The notes under the pieces: generated by a model
What the model was told of the DNA's origin: nothing
The model's database searches: none
What the model saw: only the letters and a program-made list of their open reading frames with translations
In this document: positions 10,289-20,000 of the stretch, in pieces
Layout of the letters: each line of letters starts with the position of its first letter
How positions within the stretch are numbered: the stretch's first letter is position 1
Assembly: GCA_030844895.1 (NCBI GenBank)
Contig: CM061223.1
Location: forward strand, 30,804,561-30,868,560
Origin: Ambrosia x helenae
Lineage: Eukaryota; Streptophyta; Magnoliopsida; Asterales; Asteraceae
Length of the DNA stretch: 64,000 bases
Direction: 5' to 3'
Position numbers and translations under genes: made by a program

Positions 10289-10745
10289 AATAGGTTAAAC
10301 GGGTCAACCCGCCCGGGTGGACCCGAACCCGACCCGTTTAGCTAAACAGGTTCGTAGGCTCAACCCAAACCCATTTAGACTAAACCTAAACCCGCTAATT
10401 TCGTGTTAGGTTCGGGTCATGTCGAATAGGGTTTTTTTATACTCGAAAATAATAAATACAAACAACTATAAAAAAAGAAAAAAAAAACACACGGATAGGG
10501 TTTTTTATACTCGAAAATAGGTATATAGTACCTTCGGGTGGGTATACCCGAAACCGGGTATTGAAAACCCGAACCCGACCTAACCTGGTATATAGGGTAT
10601 GGCTTTTCACGAAAATACCCTACCCGAACCCGACCCGGTTATTTCGTAGTACCCGGTTATACCCTACCCGATCATACCCGAACCCGGGTACGTAACCGAA
10701 CCCGGGTATTCAAAAAACCCGGTTTTGTGCACCTCTAGTGTTAGG

Positions 10746-11475
10746 TGTAGGGTACTCAATTCATCAATTGGGTCAAGCCCAAAGCCCAACAAGAAAGCCC
10801 ATTAGGGTTTTAACCCATCCCCACTCTATAAATAGAGGGGCAAACCACACATCTAAGGCAGATTGGTCACCATATCAAACCTTTCTCACTCTCTCACACA
10901 CAAACACACACACTCTCTCTCTCTCTCTCTCTCTCTAGAGTTATTCTCTTTAATAATGTTTTCAGCAGCAGCAGACTGAAGCCTTGAAGCCTTCGAGCTG
11001 CTGCTATACATTCTTAGAAATCTACAACCATGCTGATTCTACAACCAAGCTGGCTGCCATAGCCACTATGTGTGGAATCACACTCTGTTACTCGCAAGTC
11101 TCAGCCTTCATCGGCTTACATGGATGGTCCTTAGTTGTAACTTGGGTTCAAGAGTTCCTTTCTTCAAGATCATACTCTTATGTTTGATCTTTTCTTAAGT
11201 TAACCAATAATAACAACATTCTGACTTCGGGTCGATCCCAAATCAGAATCATAACAACTAAAATAGCAAAACTCTTGAACCTCCCATCTACGTGTACAAC
11301 GTAGAGGGACACCACGACCTGCATTTGGTTAACCGGAGCCCTTTAACCCTTTTACCCCTTTTGACGAGTTCTTTCATGCTGCTGGTCCAACCCCTTAAGG
11401 CAGCAGACGAAGTCAGAAGCTTGACGACCTTGGAACGTTCAGACCCTCTCCGGACCTATATTTGTTGTAGCAACA
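10746..11475 (+). mobile_element. 5' LTR of a truncated gypsy-type retrotransposon
   Basis: The sequence begins tgtagggtactcaattc and ends gttgtagcaaca just before a primer-binding site. It contains a TATA box (ctataaatagagg, about 10826-10838), a (CT)n tract at 10913-10935 and CA-dinucleotide ends. The left boundary is uncertain because the hAT-type element inserted at or near it (its TSD ends at 10745). No gag or pol follows, so this is an LTR plus leader remnant. Confidence 0.55.
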
Positions 11476-11478
11476 AGT

Positions 11479-11496
11479 TGGCGCCCACCGTGGGGC
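11479..11496 (+). other. Primer-binding site
   Basis: TGGCGCCCACCGTGGGGC resembles the primer sites of Tat/Athila-type gypsy elements. It lies 3 bp after the LTR end, which fixes orientation as plus. Confidence 0.7.
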
Positions 11497-12036
11497 CGTG
11501 CTACTTAGAACAGCAACTCCTTGTAATTCGGCTCCGTCGATCTATTTTCTATGTTCTTTCAACGTTTGGAGAAAACGTTTCTGAGAAAGTCACTTCTACA
11601 CCTCCTACACTCCACCGTAACTAGATACGTGCTTTTCGGCCCATTCGAATGTCGATCAAACTTACGGTTGGCTACTCGGTGAAACAGATCCGAGCATCTT
11701 ATGCTCTTGAATACGATACTCAGATCTACCCAAAACTCCATGACCCGTTTCTTGTAAAATAAATAAAAAAATAGTTATGGCAAGAGATCTCAAAAAATTA
11801 TACTTTATGAACCGAAGGTGCACTCATTAACCTGAAGGTTAGATATTTGTACTAAATAAGCATAATTATACACATATGTGTAAAGTTCTCACAGAATGCT
11901 TTCGTACAAATTTTTACAAAAAAAAAAAAAAAAAAAAGAATCTTGATATAATCTTTACACACATCATCTTGTACTTTAGTTTTTTTGTTAAAAAGAAAAA
12001 ATAAAAGGAGAACTACTTTTTGTAAAGAAAAGTCAA
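11497..12036. other. Retrotransposon leader remnant, no gene
   Basis: Short frames only (for example KLTVGYSVKQIRASYALEY around 11655-11710) with no recognised domain. A20 tract near 11918-11937. Confidence 0.4.
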
Positions 12037-12044
12037 ATGAGAAC

Positions 12045-12741
12045 TAGGGGTGTTCAACGAATCGAATAACGAATTTTCGAATTATTCGAATCGAATTATT
12101 CGAATTTTTAATATTTTTACCTGAATTCGTATTCGTTTAAAATTCAATTTATTCGATTCGTATTCGATTCGAATAAGAAACTCGAATTCGAATCGAATTC
12201 GAATAAATTCGATTTAGTTCAAATTCACCTTAAATAACAAATTGTTTTACTTTTAGTTTTAAAACTAATACAAACTCATTATTTTTAACATATAAAATAC
12301 AAATCTACAAATTGATAAACAACAATATGTCAAATACGAGAATAGTAAAAATAGTAGAGAGTATAGTTTTATAGAGTTTTGTGATATATAAGGTAAATAT
12401 ATAAAACATGGTTATGCTAAAAGTTATAGACACTATGGGTTCTTAGAGTTTGACCAAAATTTAGAAGTTTTTTTTTTCAATGTGTATACTTGTGTATATA
12501 ATAATGTGTATATGTGTGTATATATTTAAAAAAATATACATGTACAATTTTTATTCGAATTTCGAATCGAATCGAATTTAAAATCATAAATTCGTATTCG
12601 ATTCGTATTCGATTTACTGGACTCGAATTCGAATCGAATCGAATTCGAATTCTTAATAATCGAATCGAATTCTTGGTAATCGAATCGAACTAAATCGAAT
12701 TTCGAATTTTTCGAATTCGAATCGAATTCTGAACACCCCTA
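12045..12741. mobile_element. hAT-type MITE with TTCGAA-rich interior, perfect TSD
   Basis: The ends taggggtgttca and tgaacacccta-type inverse (12730-12741) are flanked by perfect 8-bp duplications atgagaac at 12037-12044 and 12742-12749. Both arms consist almost entirely of cgaattcgaat and aatcgaattcga words; the middle 300 bp is AT-rich unique sequence. Confidence 0.85.
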
Positions 12742-13333
12742 ATGAGAACTACTTTTTGTAGAGTAAAGTGACATTTTCATTAGGCTATACAAATGTTTTG
12801 CTAGCTCAACGATATTGGGAAAGTAAATTTTCACAAAAGGATAAGAAGTACAGATTCATCACTAGTGTCAATAACTAATGATAAGAATAGAGAGCCGTCC
12901 TGATTCGACCAATCCGTATCAACCACGAATCATCCGATCAGAATGCCAAGAGTAAAAGAGTTCCGAATGAATAATCATTCCTAGGTATACTATTCTAAGT
13001 ACAAGTGCAAGATAGTGTGTGAGCAAGTGTGTCCATTGGAGCAGAAAGGAAGATGTCCGAATGCTAGACAGATCTCGAAGATACGTCAAAGTCGCTCCAA
13101 TGCGCAACACCACCATGCCAAGAATCAACAAGTCCATCCCTTCGTCTTCAAATCCCGAAGAAGAAGGTAAGATAAAGAATAGGCCAACCCCAAGTAAGGA
13201 TAGATGACGTAACACACAAGTATGATGATATAGACACCCCGACAAAGTCAGTAAGTTTCCCACTAAAACGACTCATAACGTGTGACCGTCTAGTGTGTGA
13301 CTCGGCTATAGACTAGACTCTACATGAAGTCCT

Positions 13334-14764
13334 TGATGTGTCGTAAAACACATCTATTTTCCTATGTATTTTGTATATTATTTGGTCAAGTTTGTATTCG
13401 TTTCGTGTCATTTTTAGTAGGTATTTATTTATTTTATTATTTTATAGGTGTTCGTGGAAAATTGGCTTAAAACGAAAGAATTTTAATTGACACACGAGCA
13501 CTTTAGAGCATGTGTTCATGGACGTCGGAGCGTAAACGAGAAACTTTGGTCGAGCTAAGAACAACCGAGCCAGGGAACTAGAGTTATAATAATAATAATA
13601 TAATATAATATATATATATATATAAAAAAAAAAGAATTGCCAAGACTTGGGCTCGGCCCAAAGTCAAGGTCGGTCGAAATATTGATATATATGTTGAAGA
13701 TTGGTCGGCAGAAGAAAAGAATTGAATTTGATTCATTCTACAATTCCTACAATCGCATATACAGCAAAAGTAGACGAATCAAGAACGGTGACGAGCGGAA
13801 GGGCACGGAAGGAGAAAAGGCCACGGGCACGGTAAAGATCAAGAGCCAACGAGCCTTGGGTTAGGTTTAGTTTTTATTTATTTTCTCTATAGACATGGTT
13901 AAAGCTATATTTATTTATTTTGTGAAGATGTTTTTAAATATTATTGGCTAGACCTTTATTGGTAACTTGGGATGATGAACTAGATTATGGTTTTTAATTA
14001 AAGACTTATGTTTTCCGTTTTGGATGTGTTGGGTTACATGATTTAATTTTTATGTTTGATTTTGAATATTTGTGTGCTGGTGCTTTTTGATTTGATTACT
14101 TGTTTGTTGGTTTTGATGTTCTAGGTATATAGGAATATCCCCTAGATCTAGAAATCATTCTAGTTTGATTAACTTTTATTGTCGAGCTAGTTCTTGCAGT
14201 TAGGAATAGCGCAAGTTTAACAGGTTTTTAAAATCAATTAGCTAAGGTGTGCAATCCCTTCCCGAAGGTTAGGAATATAATTCGGGATTGCTAGGTTGAC
14301 TAACTAGGCATTGTTTGGTAGCTTGGTTATCGCTGGGGCGAGACCGGTTACTTATTCGTGTTTAGAGTTTTCCTAGGATTTCATTCGTACTAGTTAAGTC
14401 TGCTTCACAGTTTGGGAGTTTTCGATCCAAGAGTGGTCGATTAAAGGATTACTGTGGGATTTGGTTTCGCTGGGGCGATCCACTTTCATTTTAGCATCTC
14501 AATACTTGTCCCGCCTTGAGTCTAGTCAGCTATCCTTGACAGGAGGTTTATTAGATGAGAACAGGGTCTCCAACCGGATTACATAAGTCAGCTTTTATAA
14601 CCAGAGTCTAGGGATTCTACCCAGGTTACCAGTTTTCTCCTCATTAGAGTTTCAACCCAGTTCGTCAGCTTTCGTTTATTTTCAGTTTCTTAGTTTAATT
14701 TAGTAATTTAGTTTTAATTAGTTTATTTTAATTTCAGTTTAAACCCCCCAATCAATCAATCCAT

Positions 14765-14797
<33 letters not shown>

Positions 14798-14976
14798 TTT
14801 TATCAGGTAATTCATTAAAAGTGATCTCAAAAGTGTTAGATAAAGTCCTTAGGTTCGATACCTGGTCTTGCCTACTTGCTACTTGCGATCGGTACACTTG
14901 CCGATAGTGTGTGGTTTTAGAAGAGTCTAGGATTTTAACTTGATCAATTTATTTATATACTTATTTGCACACATCA
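13334..14976 (+). mobile_element. Solo LTR (TGATGTGT...ACACATCA)
   Basis: It is a 1,643-bp unit with inverse ends tgatgtgt and acacatca, flanked by perfect 5-bp duplications gtcct (13329-13333, 14977-14981). TATA-like AT runs lie at 13592-13628 and (TAA)n at 14767-14795. No internal coding region, so it arose by LTR-LTR recombination. Strand is a guess: the end resembles the ends of the related LTRs at 47842-61303. Confidence 0.85.
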
Positions 14977-14998
14977 GTCCTAGTTCACTATAACCATT

Positions 14999-15013
14999 GG
15001 CTCTGACACCAAT
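14999..15013 (-). other. Primer-binding site of the Tekay-like element
   Basis: On the minus strand it reads TTGGTGTCAGAGCC, complementary to initiator-Met tRNA, directly after the LTR end. Confidence 0.75.
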
Positions 15014-15014
15014 C

Positions 15015-17694
15015 TGTCACACCTTCAAATTCCGCTTGCGGGGTTTTACCGCGAGGCGCGTGACATACCAGGATCCAATTCAACGGTCACAATAAACGAC
15101 ATCTATATGCATTAAAAATTACGTAGAAATACCAACCACACAGTTTATAAGTTTAAAAGTAAAGCAGACAACGACAGCGGAAGCCAAAATAAATGTTTAC
15201 AAAACCAATGTCAAAATATGAATGCAAACACAACCCGATTTGCTTATGCATGCAAAACTAGACGCAGTGCGACTCCAGTGCGCCTAAGACTCCCGGCTAC
15301 CTTAGCGACCTGAGAAAACATGCGAAGTTAAAGAACACATAAAGTGCTGGTGAGTCACAGAGATAAAGTTTGTAAAAGTTTGCCACAAAGTAAACCAGAC
15401 CCAACAATCCTTACATCTATATCTGATGCTAGCTAGACATCGTTACATGATACTATAGTGTCGTGAACCACTGCTGACAAATAAGAATGCCTCAAACCCG
15501 TCACCGGTCATCACCCGGTGCCGTAAGATATAGGACAAATATGCACCCGCCACCGACCTCCAGTCGGCCCGAGTGGGGCTTGCCAGGCCCAATAGATCTA
15601 TTCACACTTTCCCCGCTATGTACCCACATATTGATGGTTCACTAAGACATGAGAAGACTTTAATGATGAAGTAAGAGTCACTAAGTATCCATGTGATATA
15701 ATGTAATATGTTGGTCTAAAAGTTAGAAAGTTTTACCGCATGTTTCTCCCCAGAATGTTCCGAAAACAGTAAAGAATGGGGTTGTGACACTCACCTTAGT
15801 TTGCGTTCTCGAAATAAGAATAAAGACAAGTCTTGATAATCCCAAATACCGGCGATCTATCAATAATGTTTGTATAAGAGTTTTGACTAATAACCCTAAG
15901 GTTAACTAGTCCCCGATTGTCCAGATCATGACTAAGTAAGTTTGAAAACGTGTTTGACAGTTTAACCGACACAGTAGACTAACTCGACATCCCGTTGGTG
16001 ATCCATTACACAAGCAAATCAAGTACACATAGATTACAAGTAAGGTTCAAGCATAACATACTTAGTTTGCATCAAGAATTGCACATACGAAGTATTTGGG
16101 TTAAATAAGGAAGGAAGTAAACCAGGTTTGACCCCAAGAAGCTTGGTTCGACCCTTTTTAAGTTCCTTCGACCCCAATGTAAGTTCATGCAATCTAAAAC
16201 AAGTTCATTCGACCTTAACACATGTTCATTCGACCCTAACATGTGTTAATTCGACCTAAATTAAGCACGTTCAACCAAATAATGCAGATTCGACCATCAG
16301 ATGTCCAGGTTCGACCCTGGAGTCCTCCTTCGACCCCACGACTGGTCGAAGGAACCCAGGTTCGACCCTGGCAGATGACTCTTCCTTAAAACGCTTCAAA
16401 AACATCCGAAAACATCACGAAACATTATGAAACACAGCAGTCAAGTATGAATAACATATCCCCACAAAGCCCTACTAATTTTACTCCCACATCGGTCCGT
16501 TTTAACGTTTACCCAAAATGGCAAAATTATGAAGATGTCACATCATGCATGGAAACTTTACCCAATTAGGAAACTTTTGTGAAATCACTTAATAATCATA
16601 TCATCGTACTCGGATTACCATGTAGATCAAAACCCCTAATCATATCATTCCTAAAAATATCATGCATCAATCCCCAAATCCATCAAAATCCCCAAATTAG
16701 CCCTAACATCATCATACAATACTTTGTGACCTAAGATAATCAAAACTCATCAGTTATAACCATCCTAGAAAATCTCCATATCATCCACATATCATACAAC
16801 ATCAAATAGTCATATAATCATAACATGAAGTCATCAACATATGTTAATACATAAGAAAACTCATGTTTTATGATAAGGTTTTGCTTAGAAAGGTTTTAGA
16901 AAGGTTATTATTCACAAAAGTCACCTTATATCAGATCTGGAACTTTGGGGTTTTATAAAAACGAATTAAAATTGCTTAAAAAGGATTTAGGATGAAGAAC
17001 ACACCTTAGATCTTCACTTGAAATGATTTAGAGAGTTAGATTATGAAAAACAAGCTCAAAAACTCCTTCCCCAGTAATAAAAGTCGAAAGAGAGTGTTTA
17101 GAGGCGTTTAGGGTTTGTGAAATGATGAAAAATGACTAAGGGTGGTATTTATAGTATGGCCAGGTTCGACCCTTACTCGAGGTCGAACGGGAGACATTGT
17201 GGTCGAATGGAACTAGACTGATAGCCAGGTTCGACCCTTTACATGGGTCGAATGGGATTTTTAACAGCTTTATTGCCTGGTTCGACCCCCTTAAGGTCGA
17301 ACCAGAGTTGGTCTTTTCCAATTTTCCCAGTTTTGTCAGTTTAACGCATTTTAACACATTCTAGCACATGAATATGTAATCCTAACTTATGTTTAACATA
17401 TATAAGCATTTATAATCATCTAAACATCGTTTAAACACGTAATTGCATATAATCCACCACATAAGAATCAATCTACGCATAACACTTAATCTAGTTTATG
17501 TAATTCACCAACAACGGGACTCACGACTCGTGTGTACATAAAAGACATCCATGATCCTCCAGATCATTGAACCCTGGACAATATGTAAGAAAATCCCGAC
17601 TCAACTAACCCAGTTAAGTACGTAAATAAACTGTTTCCCGCTAAGGTAGACTTATAAGTTTAAATATGTCAAGTCAAATATGCCGGGTGTCGCA
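15015..17694 (-). mobile_element. 2.68-kb LTR of a Tekay-like gypsy element
   Basis: On the minus strand it starts TGCGACACCCGGCA (17694) and ends AAGGTGTGACA (15015), followed by a primer-binding site. The length of about 2.7 kb and the TGYGACACCC start fit Tekay/Del chromoviruses, although no pol is present to confirm this. The LTR contains two clusters of GGTTCGACCC words (about 16120-16375 and 17160-17300). Confidence 0.7.
16120..17300 (+). repeat. Degenerate GGTTCGACCC motif clusters within the LTR
   Basis: More than a dozen copies of (gg)ttcgaccc or variants occur in two groups at 16120-16375 and 17160-17300. Spacing is irregular at about 20-60 bp, separated by otherwise unrelated bases. 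The word resembles a tRNA B box, but no tRNA-like fold is evident. Confidence 0.75.
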
Positions 17695-18800
17695 GTTTTG
17701 ATGGGGATTAGTGCCCACTGGGATATGCCTGATCGAGTCCCTGTGTTCTTACGAGATGATAAGGGTATGATTCCGGTGTCAATCCCTAGTTCTAATTGCA
17801 CAGAACTGAATCGTCAAACTCCTCAAAGATGTAACAATCAAATGAATAGTTTGACAAACTTGAAATCAATCATTTTATAGAGCGAAAATAACAAGAGCTT
17901 GACGGAATTTGTTGGGGCAGCTGATTATTTATCGACCATCATAAAAAACTTACAGTTGAGTAGTTGAGAGTTTGAGAATTGATAGAGGATATTTTTTAGT
18001 ATGGACAAAAGGTAATGATGGAATCAATTTATAGGTTTTAACTAAATGGTCTAGATAGATTTACCATGATAACCTTATTAACATCTTCAATTAAAGGTAA
18101 TTGACCACCCCTATTAAACAAGCTTTATTCTCTTGCATATTTTGCTTCAAAAACTGTACCAATGACAAAATTACAATGTTGTATATCCATTTTCTTAATA
18201 ATGTTATACACACACACACACACACATTGAAATTACATGTATTCCATTATATTAAAAACACATACAACCGGTTCGATTCATTTTGTTGGGTATGAAAACC
18301 TTGTTAACTTAACTATAACCGACCACATATTGTTGTTTTTTAAGGAAATCATTAAATTGAACGACCAGTTTTTTATAAGGTATCAGTTAATTCGCTTATG
18401 GGTGCACACCTATAGCGTCCAGTTTTAACACTTTTGAAATGTTTGTTTGTAGGTCAGCCGGTTGAGATGGTCAGTGGTCAAACCAAACCCAGTTTACCGG
18501 ATTATAAGTGATTTACCTTCGTTATAAAAATAAAATAAAAAGTTATTAGTTGTGGTGGAATAACTTGCACATACTTCTCACTCGCCACTCATTACTTGAT
18601 CCGACATCACTAATAAATGGAATATACATATGAGCTTGGAAGGATGTTCATTATTCGGTTGAAACCAATTCATCAAAACCTACTAAAACCGAACCAAACA
18701 AACCTAAACCGAAACCGAATCGGTAAACACACCCCTAAGGCCCTAAGTATTATAAAAGGAAATAACTCAAAAATATTGGACTTGAAGCCCATAAAATGTT
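17695..18800. other. No gene recognised; truncated hAT-MITE end
   Basis: An open frame 17680-17880 (DMPDRVPVFLRDDKGMIP) extends out of the LTR and is unassigned. (CA)n at 18208-18226. The words aaaccgaaccaaacaaacc and the end ggtaaacacacccctaa (to about 18738) look like the right end of a further hAT-type MITE whose left end is missing. Confidence 0.4.
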
Positions 18801-18809
18801 TAAGGTAGC

Positions 18810-19620
18810 TAATATGTAAGATAAGATAAAGGAAGAGAGGTTGATATGGTTTGGACATGTTAGGAGATACAAACAACAACCACGATTAGAAATGTGAAAA
18901 CTCTTATTGTGAAAGGAAAAAAAGAGTATTTGTAGACCTAAACTACTATGGGAGGAGCGAATTAGGTAGGATTTGATAGACTTACCCCTCTAGGAGGACA
19001 TTGTCGAGGATATGTGTGCGTGGAGATGTAGGATCATGGTTAACAGTGGCGAAGCTTGACCCAAAGATTCGGGGGGTCGGAAGTCACTGGGGGATCGGAA
19101 GACTAGTTTCGGGGGGTCGAAGCCCTATATTTTCAAAAATTTTCTATACGAATATTATATAATCGGAACTTCTGCACGAAAATTCGGGGGGGGGGGGGGG
19201 GGCGCCCCCTCCCACCCCAACTAAGCAAGCATCTCCCCTGGTTAAGGACTTTTAGGGGGGGGGGGGGTTGATATGTTTGTGTATTGGAGTCTTGGTTCTA
19301 AAGCCTAGCTTGTTAGTTTTATTTGTGGCCTTTGCAGGTTATCGCTTACTTGTTTTTTCCATATGATGTGTGTTTTGCCCCTTGTTATACATTCTCACAT
19401 ATTTCTTGCGTGGTAGTTGTAAAAGAAATATTTTAATACACTAGGTTTACTTGTTCTTTTACCGAGATACACCTATATATTTTTCTTTGACTTTCATGGC
19501 TGGACATGGCTTAAGAGTCAGGGTCTTATCATAAGCAACCTATCTATTCCTTAGGAGTTAAGATATAGGTAAATCTTGTCTACATTTCACTCATCCGAAC
19601 TCTGCCGTTAGCTTGTTGCC
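18810..19620 (+). mobile_element. Decayed LINE (L1-type) 3' end
   Basis: The translated stretch 18828-19040 is recognisable as the C-terminus of a plant L1 reverse transcriptase ORF: EERLIWFGHVRRY, then CRPKLLWEE, then CAWRCRIMV. After the inserted MITE (19044-19240) the LINE 3' UTR continues, including the ggtcttatc and gtctacatttcac block near 19520-19595. Stops and frameshifts are frequent, and the 5' end is missing. Confidence 0.65.
19044..19240. mobile_element. Small MITE, CAGTGGCG...CCCCTG
   Basis: It is a 197-bp element starting cagtggcgaagc and ending atctcccctg, flanked by gttaa on both sides (19039-19043, 19241-19245). It contains G20 and C-rich tracts (19183-19220) and repeats of ttcggggggtcg. 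Because the duplication is only 5 bp, the superfamily is left open. Confidence 0.6.
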
Positions 19621-19799
19621 ATAAATGAAATTAAACTGTGTTTGATTATTGTTGACCTATCAAAACCGATACCAATATTCATTTTTACAAACATTTCTTT
19701 CTATAGTTTGGCTTACTAACCAAAACCCAAGTAGTTTCATATTAAAAAGTAAAAAACCATTAGTAACAAGTAAAAAACCATTAGGTTACACTTTAACCC

Positions 19800-20000
19800 C
19801 ATAGTAGTTACCCCATGTTTTTCATAGTGGGGGCGGACGCTCCAAAGTCGAAAAAGACACTTTTACCCTTCCACCCTTCACATCTCCACCAACTCTTCTC
19901 CTATATTTTATACACACCACACTGAGACCCCTCCGAAAAAACACACCGCCACAACCCTCTCTCCTCCGATTCTCTCTCCGATCCAATCTCCTTCAACTCA
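19800..20000 (+). promoter_or_regulatory. PFP-beta core promoter and 5' UTR
   Basis: A TATA box tatattttata (19902-19912) lies about 90 bp before the ATG, followed by a pyrimidine-rich leader (ctctctcctccgattctc, ctccttcaactca) typical of highly translated plant mRNAs. The ATG context is tcaATGG. Confidence 0.6.

Larger units (their letters stand above)
5012..10520. mobile_element. Second hAT-type element (GGGTCGGGTT-rich), split by the PMD element
   Basis: It starts tagaggtgcttaacgggtcg at 5012 with degenerate GGGTT, AACCCG and GACCCG words up to about 5170. The same word family in inverse orientation resumes directly right of the PMD element (10289-10420: aggttaaacgggtcaaccc, acccgaacccgacccg). 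The right terminus is not clear; a duplicated gatagggttttttatactcg around 10425 and 10492 obscures it. Confidence 0.5.
4839..10737. mobile_element. hAT-type element with ACCCGGGTA-rich arms, split by later insertions
   Basis: The ends are inverse (tagaggtgtacaaaa at 4839 and ttttgtgcacctcta at 10723-10737) and are flanked by gtgctagg (4831-4838) and gtgttagg (10738-10745), an 8-bp target duplication with one mismatch. Both arms are runs of acccgggta, ggttcggg and cgaaccc words. The 5.9-kb span is explained by the nested elements within it; the element itself is probably only a few hundred bp. No transposase is visible. Confidence 0.7.
12880..15014 (-). mobile_element. Tekay-like gypsy 5' leader fragment, split by a solo LTR
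   Basis: Read leftward from the LTR at 15015: primer-binding site (14999-15013), 18 bp of leader, then the 1.64-kb solo LTR, then leader again from 13328 to about 12880. No gag, protease or RT is left. The open frame 12919-13263 (minus) is hydrophobic but has no family match and is best read as leader noise. Confidence 0.55.

Noticed and set aside
12919..13263. 114-aa hydrophobic minus-strand ORF, first considered as an organellar or membrane gene
   Set aside because: No match to plastid or mitochondrial proteins I could recall. It lies in the untranslated leader downstream of a Tekay-like primer-binding site, where chance frames are expected.
16120..17300. GGTTCGACCC words as tRNA B boxes
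   Set aside because: No A box at proper distance and no cloverleaf around any copy; the words are scattered in an LTR.
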